Shown here piece by piece: positions 27,303 through 40,200 of a stretch of 64,000 nucleotides of DNA. The stretch is from positions 11,282,423 to 11,346,422 of the forward strand of contig JAQFVV010012405.1 of the NCBI GenBank assembly GCA_028023455.1. Direction: 5' to 3'. The notes under the pieces were generated by a model. That model saw only the letters and a list, made by a program, of their open reading frames with translations. It made no database searches and was not told where the DNA came from. How positions within the stretch are numbered: the first letter of the stretch is position 1; each line of letters starts with the position of its first letter. The stretch comes from Epiperipatus broadwayi (lineage: Eukaryota > Onychophora > Udeonychophora > Euonychophora > Peripatidae). A program made the translations under genes and the position numbers.

Positions 27303-28184
27303 TATGAGGGATGCCTAAAAACAACTGGAATCATTCTCGGTTTGTACACTTGTTGTAGTATATGCTTCTTCTGTTAAATACTTCTTGCAAAAACACTTCT
27401 GTATCCATCTGCCAAATGATATCACCATATGAAATTATGGTGCTGCAAAGCATATCTTTGTGAAGTGAATTTCACATATTTGGTGATTTCTATAATGACT
27501 AAACAGTTTGAATAATATGAAGTTCTGTTTTAATTTATAGAAATCAGTATGGAAAACAGATGGAATGCTTAAAACAGATTACAAGCAAGATAATCTCATA
27601 AAAACACAATTTTATGAGTGGTTCAATTAAACTATTAAATTCACCACCTCCCTAAAAACAGTGGCAAAAGTCAAAACAATGCTGATTTTTTTTTCTTGAT
27701 ACAAACAGCATTTTTGTCTCAGATTTAGTTCATAATGGTCAGGCATTTTATCCACAAGCTTTGAAACATTTACATGATGTGGTAAAACCTCATTTTGTGG
27801 CAAAGAAAAGGGTGCAGACATCATCCCACAAAGTGATATCTCTCAAAGGCTTGAGTGTGAAACACTTTTAATTAAATTCAGCATGACCCAGCTTATCTAT
27901 CAGACATATTCATCTGATCTTACTTCACAAGATTTTTTTATTCTCTTGAATAAAAATGAAAATATCTCAACATTTTTGAACTTAGAAATGATAAAAAAAA
28001 ATGCTTCAGATATTAAAAGATATCACTTTGCAAGTGTTTCTGAACTTTGAAAAATGAAAAACACATGTAGACTGGTGCATTGCATCAAATGGATAGTAAT
28101 TTGAATGTGATTAAATTTATAATAATTAAAAATAAACAAATTTTTATTACAAAATTCAAGTTACTTTTGGGTATTTACTCATAT
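27303..28184 (+). mobile_element. Mariner-family DNA transposon relic
   Basis: The left end (TATGAGGGATGCCTAAAAAC) and the right end (28153-28184, ending TTTACTCATA) are worn terminal inverted repeats flanked by TA. Between them lies a broken mariner transposase. At about 880 bp it is shorter than a typical 1.3-kb mariner, consistent with an internal deletion. Confidence 0.75.
27530..28105 (+). pseudogene. Mariner transposase, heavily degraded
   Basis: Recognisable pieces in order: KTQFYEWFN (about 27603), the helix-turn-helix end usually reading SRTxFYEWF; KVKTMLIFF (about 27670); YSSDLTSQDFFIL (about 27905), matching the family YSPDLAPCDFFLF block that carries the third catalytic aspartate; and WCIASNG (about 28077), the usual C-terminal signature. 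The region between the helix-turn-helix and KVKTMLI, which should hold the first catalytic aspartate, is missing. Stops and frameshifts are frequent. Mariner transposase cuts and pastes the element at TA sites; this copy cannot make it. Confidence 0.75.
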
Positions 28185-29476
28185 ATGTAACTTTTAAAAT
28201 TAGTTTTAACATGACTATTAGAAATTCTATCATCTTCCTTTTGTATATAATACAGTAAAATACAAGTAAATATGAATTGTACCCTTTTGAATAATTGTGG
28301 TATGATATAATGGAATGACACTTCTTTGCTAACAAAAACATAATATCCATGGTATTAAACCAACTAAAAGGGTAATAATTTTATAGCAATTTTATGTTGA
28401 ATAATTCCATTTTAATGATAGTCATATATACATTTGTTTGTTTTTTTCATCAATAGTAGAAATATTTAAAAAATTAGAAGCTAAAGCTTTATACCATGTG
28501 TAAAAAATTTCTGGATATTGATTATGGTATAGTATGAGAAGAATTGTTTTTTTTTTATGTATACCTATAGCTTTTATTTTATTTTAAGTTTATTTTCATT
28601 AATTTCGTACATAATATAATTATAGAAATAAGATACATTGCTTGGATAATATTAAAATTGAATTTTTGATGTAACTAATTTATGTGTTGTAACAGAACAA
28701 ATTAAATAGAAGCTCAAATTAATTGCTTTACAAAGATGCAGCAAAAAAATAGTTTTATTAATAAACGCTCTTATAAATTGAGTAATAAATATATAAACTA
28801 CATAATATCTATGTGAACTTATAGTAGATATAACATACACAACACTTTAGCATATTGGTTTAAAGATTGAAAGAAAAAAATATACATTTAATCATATTAA
28901 CATCAATTTTATAATGGACAGTTACTTTGTAATAAGTGGAAAAAATAAAATACGTTGTACCATATAAAGGAAGAACAAAGAATTTGTTTCCACGCACACA
29001 AGAATTATAAATTGCATACCTTATAAAAATATAAAATATGTTGGACCTCTTTCTGGTTTGCATTCTAATTGTGATTTTAAATCAACAACATGCCAATTTT
29101 TAAAGTAAATTAAATGTCAAAATCTAAACATATTATTTAAAATAGATTAATAAAACTAAGATAGTTATTAAGCAATTTTTAAAAATCAGTAATGTATTTT
29201 TGTCATTCTTTCTATCACTTACATAAATAAATAAAAGATAAAAAAAACTATTTTTTTCTTTTGTTCATTTAGTTATACAATAATGTAAAAATGAAAGAAA
29301 TATAGACTTCCAAATTAAATAAGTGTAAAATTATTTGTCCGTGACTTGTTGGGGAAAAAGGAAAAAAAATGTTCACTAAAAAATGTGTAAAAAAGAACAG
29401 ATTTCAAATCTTGTAACTTGTTTTTTAAAAACCTGTTGTATAAAAAATATTCCAAGTCCAGCAATAAGTATGAACA
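28185..29476. other. AT-rich spacer, nothing recognised
   Basis: No gene or element signature was found on either strand. Confidence 0.45.
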
Positions 29477-29490
29477 ACAAAAGGGGTATA

Positions 29491-29590
29491 GTCAAGCATT
29501 GGTTGTTGAGAGATCAGCACAGTTGCTTTACTAGCAGTTGTCCGGGGTTAGCAGGTTGGCTTCCCAGCCGATGCTATGATACATGAAAAA
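29491..29590 (+). mobile_element. tRNA-derived SINE, copy 2
   Basis: Shares the tail CCGATGCTATGATACATGAA with copy 1 and has a worn tRNA-like head (GTTGAGAGATCAGCACAG; TTTACTAGCAGTTGTCC). ACAAAAGGGGTATA at 29477-29490 and ACAAGAGGGGTATA at 29591-29604 form a 14-bp target duplication with one mismatch. Confidence 0.8.
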
Positions 29591-29604
29591 ACAAGAGGGG
29601 TATA

Positions 29605-30837
29605 AATAGGCAAGAATTAAAACACATGAGATGTCTACTCTAGTACATTATAAACTACAATTAAAAAAGCTGTGTTGCAGTAATTCCATGCAGAAAAAGA
29701 AACCATTGGTTAAAACAGTTTTCAATCCTATTTTGGATTGCCATACTTTGCTAATAATTAAAGGTATTTTTCAATACAAAACTCTAGACACCATGCCTTT
29801 TTCCAGAAGAAGACTATGAAGTACATGTGGCTAAAAATCAACAATTACACCAATCAAAACATCTGAAGATGCGATCACAATAAAATCGTAACACAAACAC
29901 TGAAGTTTTCTAAAACCAGCCGTTGCCTCCTTTAGTTATGTTGTGAGAAAAGAAGCAAGCTCTGCCAAAAAGTCAATCAGATCTATTAACTAATGTCACC
30001 AATAACCCTGATTACCCAATCTAATATCACAAGTGCACCAGAAGAATATCCACCATTTTGGAGAAGCTAATGAGGACTCGTTTATAAATATAGGAAAAGA
30101 ATGTTATTTGAAAAAAAGCATAGTTTTAAACGTTTTCTCCAATTTTTCACTCTATGAAATCTTATTAATATAATTTTTCTAAGGCCTTAATTTTAAAATA
30201 TCTCTTAACATTATCTTTAATAATTTGTATGACTAGTAAGAGTTGCAAGTATATAAGCAACAACTTTATATATTTACTATTATTCCAATCTTTTCAATTT
30301 TTTTCCAGAAAAAATGTAATTAAAAAAATACATACATACAATATGTATACTAAGAAAAGTTTGTTCAATAGTTTAACAATATAGTATGCTGAAAATGGTT
30401 TCAACTAATTGGTAGTCATATTCATACCTATATTTATCTAAAAAAAGTTGTAAGATTTATATGAGTATCACAAAAGTGGTCATTTACATAAAATTTGATT
30501 ATAAGATGTAAATAAAATGATTTAAATTAGACACATTTTTGATAAGTGGATATGGGATTCTTTCTTGTTGATTGCATGTACATTGTTGGCAATGTACCAG
30601 GCCTCTTTAATACTGCATTTAGCATTGTTTTTTTTCTGAGCAGCAATACTGACAGACATGGGTTCACAGCTAGGATTATGTTTAGTCTCATCTTTGAAAA
30701 AAATAAATTTAATACCTTTATTAGTTTAGATTGATTGTATTGGTATTTGTGCTGGACAACACTTGTAAAGAGATAGACATGAGACTCTCCATAATAAACT
30801 GTGTTGCAATTTGCTTTGTTGCATAAATTTTATACAC
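29605..30837. other. AT-rich spacer; possible further PLE tail
   Basis: Near 29858-29905 a CTGAAGATGCGATCACAATA stretch is followed by AAATCGTAACAC, which resembles the short stem motif near PLE 3' ends. No inverted partner was found. No gene was recognised. Confidence 0.35.
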
Positions 30838-30851
30838 AACTTTGGAAACCT

Positions 30852-30947
30852 ATCAAGTGTTGGTGGCCAAGTGGATAGCACAGCTGTCTTACAAGCAGTT
30901 GTCCTGGGGTTCACTTATGGCTGATGCTTTGACATATGAAAAAAAAA
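30852..30947 (+). mobile_element. tRNA-derived SINE, copy 3
   Basis: Box A region GGTGGCCAAGTGGATAGCA, anticodon-arm-like CTGTCTTACAAGCAG, box B region GGGGTTCACTTATGG, and the family tail GATGCTTTGACATATG with an A run. AACTTTGGAAACCT is repeated exactly at 30838-30851 and 30948-30961, a perfect 14-bp target duplication. Together with the A run, this fits target-primed retroposition by a LINE. Confidence 0.88.
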
Positions 30948-31019
30948 AACTTTGGAAACCTGCTATGGAAGTAGTTTATATTTTCTTTTGTTAATCATGC
31001 AATTTATGGCAAGAGAGAT

Positions 31020-31379
31020 GTGAAGACCAACTCTATATGTTTCAGCTCTGAATCATTAACACCTAATGGTCATAAATTTGCAGGTCTCAAAGTGTTTTTA
31101 CATAGAAATTATAACATTTGTACATTTGAATCAGATCAAAAAACAAATGTTGAAGCATACATCAATGATTTATACAATACTGGATACCAAGATTCAGCCC
31201 TAATCCACATCCTTAAAATGTTCTATGTTAAAATTAGAAATAGGCCTACTCAAACTGATGAAAAACCCTGGATATTTCTGCAAATTCATTCCAGGGGATA
31301 TCCTCAGCATAAACAAAAATTTATGCTGATAGGTACAGAGTTGGTCTTTGCACTCTTCCATCTTGAATCATTTGTTTAA
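31020..31379 (+). pseudogene. 119-codon open frame, possibly a PLE RT thumb fragment
   Basis: The frame is intact from ATG to TAA and uses varied codons, unlike the low-complexity frames around it. The stretch HKFAGLKVFLHRNYNICTFE, followed by YINDLYNTGYQDSALIHIL, resembles the segment after the catalytic core in Penelope-like RTs (HKxxxxxxLxxRxYNIC, then a YIxxxLxxxGY helix). The match is a pattern recalled from the family and has not been tested by a search. It has no RT catalytic motifs. The next upstream feature is SINE copy 3. Alternatives are an exon of an unrecognised gene or chance. Confidence 0.4.
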
Positions 31380-32126
31380 CAATACAACTGCCTCCAGAGC
31401 AGGCTTCTCAAAATTTATTTACGTAATAATAAAACAAAATCTTTTTTATTAAGTGCATAAAAACAGAACCATAATAATATTATAAAGATGTTTATTGAAA
31501 AATGATCAGGCTAAAAATTATTGACAAATTTTGTTTGCAAAATTATATTTTTATATAGTTAGTTGATCAATTATATGCTAAATGAACTAAAATACCTATT
31601 TTCTTTTTAAATTAAACATATTATAATAGAAAATGTAAATAAAATCTAATTACAAAAAAAAAAACCACACACACGCACGTATTATTAAGCTTTTGCTTAA
31701 TTGCTTACTATTAAATGATGAATAGGCGGAATATATAAAAATTGTGTTACTAAAAATAAATTTAAAAACTTCACATAATTTGCATAATTGGATATTGATC
31801 CAAACTATTGTTCGACAAATTTCTAGATTTAATTGTATGATAAATTTGTGAAATATAGACGGGTATACGTATATATGAAGTATGTGAGTCCGTGTATAAA
31901 CACACACAAATTAGCGACTTTACCTCAACTGTTAGAATTATATTTTTATTCTAAAATTTGTGTGTGCGTACTTTTTATTTAAATAAATGATGCTCTTTGC
32001 ATTGTTTAATTTTTGTACAAAAAATAAAAATTCTCTACATTTACTTATAATGTGAATGTTGCAAATAAGCTACCTGTCTATATTTCTACGCAAAATATTC
32101 ACTTAATTTCTCACATATCTGCCTAA
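31380..32126. other. AT-rich spacer, nothing recognised
   Basis: Contains only short frames. Confidence 0.45.
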
Positions 32127-32800
<674 letters not shown>

Positions 32801-33289
32801 GGTTATGATTAGAAAAATTTTGATAAAAAAAACAAAAACTCATTAACAAAAATAAATTTTGCAATGGATACATAAATTTATTCATAAACCACCAAACAAA
32901 AAAAGCCATACATGTTACAAGATAGTTTTTGAGTCACTTTATTTTAGTTCCCACCATGCCTTGTATTCAATATCCAACATGGTTAATACAGTAGTAAAGT
33001 GGTGAATTCTGGCATTTAAAATCCATGGTGATGGCTTCTGCTTGGTCACTTTTGTTACTCAATTTTTTTATAAACTTCCAAAAAAAAATTCATTCAATTA
33101 TTTTTATGGTATTCAATTTTCTGACATATTCTCCAGATAAAATCTATAATATTGAAACTCTTTAAAATTATTTTTATTGAAACTTTAAAAGTCAAAGTGG
33201 ACTGCATTAATAATAAAAATATATCACTTCAACATCTTGGCATTTAGCAAACTGGATAAAGTAGCCTACCATCAATAGTATTCTGTCTA
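32801..33289. other. AT-rich spacer, nothing recognised
   Basis: No gene was recognised. It may include the 3' untranslated part of the minus-strand LINE fragment that follows. Confidence 0.4.
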
Positions 33290-34040
33290 ATGGACAGGTC
33301 CAGTGAGCAGTCACACCCCCAAATTCATCCATTTTACCACTCCATTCTGTTCATGGGCTGGCTCTTCAATTCCCCATAACTTTTTCCATCTTTTATATCA
33401 TCCAGGAATGATAATCTCTTCCATCCTTTCTTTTTGTTTCCACTCATTATTTCCTCCAAAATATCTTTAATTAAACTATACTTTCTTTTTAATATAAGTC
33501 CAATTCAGTTTTTCTTTCTCTTTTTTATTTTCTCAATCAGTTTTCTCTTTTTATTTGTTCTTTTCAAAACTTTTTCATTTGTTACTTTATTCATCCAACT
33601 GATATTTTATTTCCATATTTTATAGGTTTCCAATCTGATCCTAATTTTATTACTCATTGTCTAGGTTTCACAGCCATATACTAGTACACTCCACACGTAG
33701 CATTTAATTAATCTTTTTCTTAATTCAATTTTAAAAAGTTCACATAATATTTTCTTTCTCTTAGTAATGTCTTTACTGACAATGCTATTCTTTTAACTTC
33801 ATCTTCACTTCTTCCCCCCACCCTCAATCAATTACCCAAACGTTTAAAACCATTTACCTGTTGAATGATGATTACTATGGATTTCAATATGAAGACTTTT
33901 TGCATTCCCCCCTATTCTGAACACTTAATATTCTCAGCATTAATCTTCATTCCATATTTCATACAATTATTACTAAATAATTATTACTTCAAACTGCATA
34001 CATTCAAACTTTTCTTTTTGTGAAGTACTTTCAGATTATC
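33290..34040 (-). pseudogene. Non-LTR retrotransposon RT C-terminal fragment
   Basis: Reading the minus strand from about 34000: KYGMKINAENIK, then VNGFKRLGN, then EVKRIALSVKTLLRE, then LRKRLIKCYVWSVLVYGCET and IRLETYKIWKYQLDE. These match the RT thumb and following region of LINEs of the RTE/Proto2 kind (VKEFKYLGS, KKRLVKCYVWSVLLYGCETWT, RLExFEMW). Frameshifts and stops are present and the catalytic core is missing. The remainder down to about 33290 is probably the worn C-terminal region. Confidence 0.7.
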
Positions 34041-34094
34041 AAATAAAAATAACAGATAATGTAAACACAAAGGCTACTATTTTTTAGCTACACA

Positions 34095-34546
34095 CCTCTA
34101 TCAGCATAATAATATTGCTTGACTATTATAAATTTTTCAAGGTGCATTTGATACAGGTTAAAGCCTGTCTTATAACTATTTACATATACCCTGTGCACTC
34201 AACAAAATTATAATTACTAGTCTACAATAATTTATAGAATTTTCCAGTATTAAGATAGCAACATTAACTCACTGTAAATTGCAAGATTTCATGTAATTAA
34301 TTGGTAAAGGAAATTGTGGACTTAATCAGTGAAGAGAACAACAACTTCATGCTCCCAAATCGGGATGCTTTAGATTGGCCTATATAAGTAGAAATTTAGG
34401 CTAAAGATAAGATGGCCATTCTTATCTTTATAAAAGTCACTGTCATGTGTCATGGTTTGGGAGGTCCCTCTATCAGCAAAATAATATTACTTGACTATTA
34501 TAAAATTTTCAAGGTGCATTTGATACAGGTTAAAGCCTGTCTTATA
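34095..34546. repeat. Direct repeat, about 80 bp, two copies 370 bp apart
   Basis: CCTCTATCAGC-AATAATATT-CTTGACTATTATAA through GGTGCATTTGATACAGGTTA and AAGCCTGTCTTATAA occurs at about 34095-34175 and 34466-34546 with few differences. The 290 bp between is not coding. It may be a short terminal-repeat element or a segmental duplication. Confidence 0.8.
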
Positions 34547-36924
34547 AGTATTAATAAATAGGTTAAAACACTAAAAAAATTAGATCAAATAGATTTATTT
34601 GTATAAGGTGAAAACACTTGTAATAGACATTGAATCTCAACCATAAGCATAACATTTCAAAACAAAATATTTATAATTTGAAGCTCCAATTTAAGTTTCA
34701 TCACAAGGGACATAATAAAAATACTACAGCTTGTTCTAATGTCAATACTAAGAAAAACTATGTTGTCAAAGTTTAATATCTATAATACATTTTTGTAAAG
34801 AAGTTGAAGTGTTGGAAAATAATAACTGCATGTAACAGTGCATCATAATTGTAAATGTAAAAGAAGATGATTATTGACAAATACATTCACACTTTTGACA
34901 TGTCTTGTAGAAAAAAAGAAATTGATGTAAAAGTTAAGAAAAATGGGTATACATAACATTACTAAATCTATTATTGTAAAGACTATCACTGTAAAATTGG
35001 ATTGTGAAATGTAAATTAAAAGTAATGTTTCATTCTTTTATAAGGAAGACATTACACGTTTATAGTAAACAGATAATCTCCAGGTCAATATAAAGAGGTA
35101 CAATATTAACAGCTGTCATTGGAAAAATATGACATAGGATAGGATGCATAATATGTCAAAATAATGAAGTATTTTCAAAAGTAATGTTTCCTACAGAGGA
35201 AACAAAAGACAATATGTGAGTATGTCAAAAAATAGACTTAATTATTAGCATAATATATATATATTTGTCATTCTAGATTTATATACATCACATCAATAAA
35301 ATTCATATTTAACCTTTTATTTATTATCTTTTTACTTTTTTTATCTTCTGAAATTAAAATATTGTTATATATAGTACTTTAATAATGACTTTATATCATT
35401 AGTGCAGTCATCTAACATATGAATGATCTAGGGTTTAATTAAACTTGGTAAGAGTAAATTCTAAAAATATTTTCAAATTACTAACAGGTTTAATCAAAAG
35501 GATGGAAAGTCAATAAAACTTTTACAGGACCAACTTTACTAATGCTTTTCTCACTTTTCTCATATTGTGAACTGATGGAGAGATCTTTTTCTTATTTTTT
35601 TTATTATCTCTGAGACAATGTATCGTCTATATTTTGCTTTATTTAATTTCCTTTGTATTATAAAATATTTTAGCGCATTCTTATCAAAAATGCCTTTTTA
35701 AAATGTCTATTTATTTTTTATCACCTTTAATAAATTATAAATAAAATCTTATTTTAAATGTAAAACATAAAATCGTTTAAAATGCGTCTGTATTTTCTTA
35801 CAATCATAACATCATATTCACCTTCTTATCTAAATTTAATTCACGAGGATAAATGAATTTAAAAATCCATTTGTAAACATTAATCAAATTTTTGATAAAA
35901 GCCGACAATTCTTATAATGTAATGTTTAAATATCAAAGTGAAGATTTATAATTTTTTCTTCTCTTGAAACTCTTGAATGCATCCTCGTGATATTTAACCC
36001 AACCTAATTGCATTATATTTCATTAGCAATATTGATATTTAAATGCTTACAAAGATGCGAAATTGTGTTTTTTTATTAACTCACCGAATATAAATATAAA
36101 AATAGTTAATTTGACTGAATAATATTTAGGCAAAAACTATTCAAATAACAATGCTTTTTTACTTTAGAAGGTCAGAATATTGAGCGAGTCAAAGTGAATT
36201 AATGTTATCACTTTAAAAAAAAAATCTATATTTTGGAAAAAAAAATTATAATAAATTGTACTTATAATTTTTTAAAAAGAACTAAATTGAGTCAATAACA
36301 TCCGTATCGTTTCTTTAAAATTATAATAAGCTATTCGCACCTGTGCAAGGTGCTATCAAGCGTAAATGCATTTTCTCTACCTGCACACATATAAAAGATT
36401 GTGAACTTGTGTCTATAATTAAAGATTAAAGAGAATTTTTAAAAACTGGTTAACTATTCATATAAAAAATATTTCTTGACAAAAACATTTTATTTTTTCA
36501 ATAATAAAAAAATTATAAAATAAAAGTTTCTTTTCTCTTAATGGTTAATTAATTAATTTGCATAATTAAATAGTTAAATTTTACACATTATTAATTAATT
36601 AATTATGTTTTATTATTAATTCTCTATCATTTTTTTTGGAAAAAAAATCACCGTATAAATAATTATGTTGACTTTTTATATGGTTTGAGTATTTAAAAGT
36701 TATATTCTAAGAGTTTTTATTTTTTAACTTTTATATAAACACATTACTTCAATATATAAGTTAAATAAACAGAATTTTATTCTGTGACATTTATAGTTTG
36801 CGAAACAGAATTAACCTTATAAAAATTGCTTCAACAAGAATCTTTTCGTTAGTGGGTCAGACTCGTACGAATCATATTTACCAAATACCTCTTAATCATC
36901 AAATATGACTCTAATATATACATG
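34547..36924. other. Very AT-rich spacer, nothing recognised
   Basis: No gene or element was recognised. A possible worn box B (GGGTTTAATT) lies near 35430. Confidence 0.45.
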
Positions 36925-36990
36925 GACGTTATAGTTTAGTGGTTAACAAATTTATTTCTATTCTTACAATCGGGAGTTTAATCCTGACCA
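36925..36990 (+). mobile_element. tRNA-like sequence, pseudo-tRNA or SINE head
   Basis: GACGTTATAGTTTAGTGGTT contains a good box A (TAGTTTAGTGG), and GGGAGTTTAATCCTGACC has a box B-like core at the right spacing. A T run follows about 20 bases later. Acceptor-stem pairing is poor and no A-rich tail or duplication was found, so a working tRNA gene is unlikely. Confidence 0.4.
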
Positions 36991-37137
36991 GATAACATTT
37001 GAATTTGTTTTTTTTTTTTGTTTGATAGTAACCAGCTAACCAGCTATCATGGGTTGGTCAATGGATATTTAGATTTTTTTTCCAAAATGATTAAAACTGC
37101 AAAACTAAAGGGTTAAGACTGCTAAATTTAACATGTT

Positions 37138-37241
37138 TCATATGTCATAGCATCGGCCGGGACGCGAACCCACAACCGTCTGCAACCAATTACTTGCTTG
37201 CATGGCGGCTGCGATACCTCTCGGCTAACAACGCAAGACCG
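37138..37241 (-). mobile_element. tRNA-derived SINE, copy 4
   Basis: On the minus strand it reads GTTAGCCGAGAGGTATCGCA, a CATGCAAGCAAG anticodon-like region, GTGGGTTCGCGTCCCGGCC (box B) and GATGCTATGACATATGAA. It is closest to copy 1 and its box B (GGTTCGCGTCC) is the best preserved. AACATGTT at 37130-37137 and 37242-37249 is an 8-bp target duplication. Confidence 0.87.
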
Positions 37242-37249
37242 AACATGTT

Positions 37250-40200
37250 ATTTAATTTTTTCATGTTTTAACATTTATTGCAGTATATTCTAGAGGTCAT
37301 TTTATTTAATATTAAAATCTTTATATTATAAATCAATAAATTGTACTTGATTTATTAGAGATAAAAATTTACAAATGAAAAAATTCTAAAAAGTTATGTT
37401 TAATATTGTAAATATAGAAAAAAATATAATGAAATATACAATGAGAATAATAACTTTCCTTTTATTAGATGAGTATCACATTGCTAGTCAAAAAACTAAA
37501 TCAACAATATCATAGTTAATTGAACTTCATTTCTAAAACCCAAACATATTATTGGTAATCATCACAAAGTCATGACATTCTCTTCTAAAATTTGAAATTG
37601 CATTTATAATTATTGGAATATCACAAAAGTTCTGTACTACCATTTTTGGCAGAATGACACCTATTATACCATTATGACAAATTTCTTAACATTGTATTTT
37701 TAAAAATAAAAGATGTATGAAGGAAACTCAAGTATATTCATGGATAAAAATACTTTGATGAAATAATATAAATATTTACATAAACTACAAAAAATATACA
37801 ATTTATTTGCTGATTACTGACAGTTATAGAGATGGAGTTTACAATAATCTTGCAGCTGCCATTTCAAACAATCTACCAATCAATGACCTCTTGTTTGTAA
37901 TACTTTCTCCATAAAATACTAACATCTTCAGTTTTTTTTTAAGTAAAAAACAACAACTTTAGGGCAACATTCTACCACAAAATAAACACATAACTGGCAA
38001 AATAGCATTGTAGAGAGATGTGAAGAAAAAAGCTGAAAGCATAAGCAGAATGATCAAATACTCTATAATATCATGCATTTGATAATCTGTTTGCAAAATG
38101 AGAAAAATGTAGCATTCAATGTATTACATAATATGTAAATACAATAATATATAAATATTGAAATTATAAGAGAAATTGTTCATGTCTTTTTCTAAATAAT
38201 TTCAGTTATGACATAATCAGATGCACAACCAATAAAAACTGGTGTTGCAATTTGCAACCATGTAAACTATTTGTAGGTTACATATTATTTCAATATTTAT
38301 ATTTACAAATTTTGTGAAAATGTAGTATTTTATTATATATATTGACATATTGATTTCATGGCATTTGATATAGCATGTTAGTCAGATACATTTAAATCAT
38401 AAAAAGAAAAATAGACACAAATAAAATGTACATATATATTTATTTAAAATAAAGTATGGGGTAATTTAAAAAAGTCTGGGATAACTTAAATATTTATTAA
38501 GCAATAATATTTTTTTTAAATTTTAAAATACTATAAATTATTTAACATTAAATGGTCAAATATTTTATTATAAAAATTGATAAAGATTTAAATTTTTAAT
38601 GTAATAAAGACAAATATTTTTGTATAAAGTAAAGTTGTTTTTTTTTTGTTATATACATTAAGAATAAAATTAATTTCTATAATTCCTTTTTAATTATTTT
38701 TTTAAATACAGCTGAAATACAGTTCAAAGCAGTATTGTTTTGAGCTGGCTATTTTAAATATGAACTCTAATGTATTTATATATTAGTTCACAGAGGGCAG
38801 TACTGTATTTCTTAACCATGTGGGGTGATTTAATATATTTATATATATTAATTCAATGATGATCAGCAGAGTAAAATGTTTACAAAAAAATATTTAGCTA
38901 ACTTTTTCTGTTCTAATCAGTTTTAGGTCCAAACCGCCATATTGAATTTTTAAAAATACTAACCTGAAACACAATTTTCACAATAACTTAATAAAAATTA
39001 GAAAAACTAAGGCAAACAATAAGCTTAAGATAAATAGGGATAACTATATAAAAAATAAGAAAAAAAAGAAATCTTCACATCCGAAATAATTATTCTTTTA
39101 TTGTTTGTTCATAATTTGGAAATTAACATTAACTAAAATTCAAATTACATCTTCAGTGATAATTTCTTTGTATTACTCACAAAATTATCTTTCTAAACAT
39201 ATATAACATGTCATACCTGAGGTAATCCATAGCTTCACAATCTCCAAAAGAAGTCGGATATGAATTCTTCATTTTTATTTTGTACACATAAAGTTCCAAA
39301 TGTCAAAGGCATCTATAAAGAAAAAGATTCATCCTAATAAAAGATACAAAAGAAATCATCATAGAAATTGGCTTCTTGTCTATCTAAAACTAGAAATTGT
39401 AGGCCACTGTCTATATCACTGATAAAATGAGTTTCATCTCTTCATTTTATTTTTTTCATGTACATCAGTAATGTTTATATTCTTTATGCACACAAGTGAT
39501 GCTATCTTGTTATATTTATTGTAACACATAGATATAATTTATTTGCATAAAGTACATTTGTTAGCTATAGAGTTGAAAATAATGTGATGAAACATATAGC
39601 AAAACAAGAGTGACTCCAAAGCATGAGTATCAAGACATAAACGAGAATCAGAATTTGATTATTTGCCTGCATATGCAATCTTTCTATACATTTGATTATT
39701 AGTTTTGTAACTTATTACTTGTAAATACAAACATATTATATAAACATAATTATAAATAATAAATAATAAATTATTAAACTTTTTGAAAATCATTATTTTT
39801 ATAAAATAAGTGGATTAGAACTTTAGAAAATTACGGTAGCTATGAATTCTATATGAGCATAAATAAATATATAATTTGTATTAACACACACTAACTACAA
39901 ACTAAAATTAATAAAAAAGATAATTTTTTCAAAAAATTTTTAAAAAAATTTAAATTTTATATGTACGAGTCTTTACGTTGAAGCTCCATTGTAGGCCTTG
40001 TTTGTGAATAACATCCGAGAAATGTTGACTTGCAGCCCATTAAATCGTTTCTGTCTTTTATTGCTTCATGATAATTACAAAATTTATCAAAAAAAAAATA
40101 CCTTCCTTGATTAAAACTGCTGCCAAAAATCTAAATTTCAATGGATTTTTTTGAGATAGATATCTTTGGAATCACATGACAGAGAGCTATCAAATGCTCA

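Noticed and set aside
33434-33625. 63-codon F/L-rich plus-strand frame
   Set aside because: Antisense to the minus-strand LINE RT fragment; composition is low-complexity.
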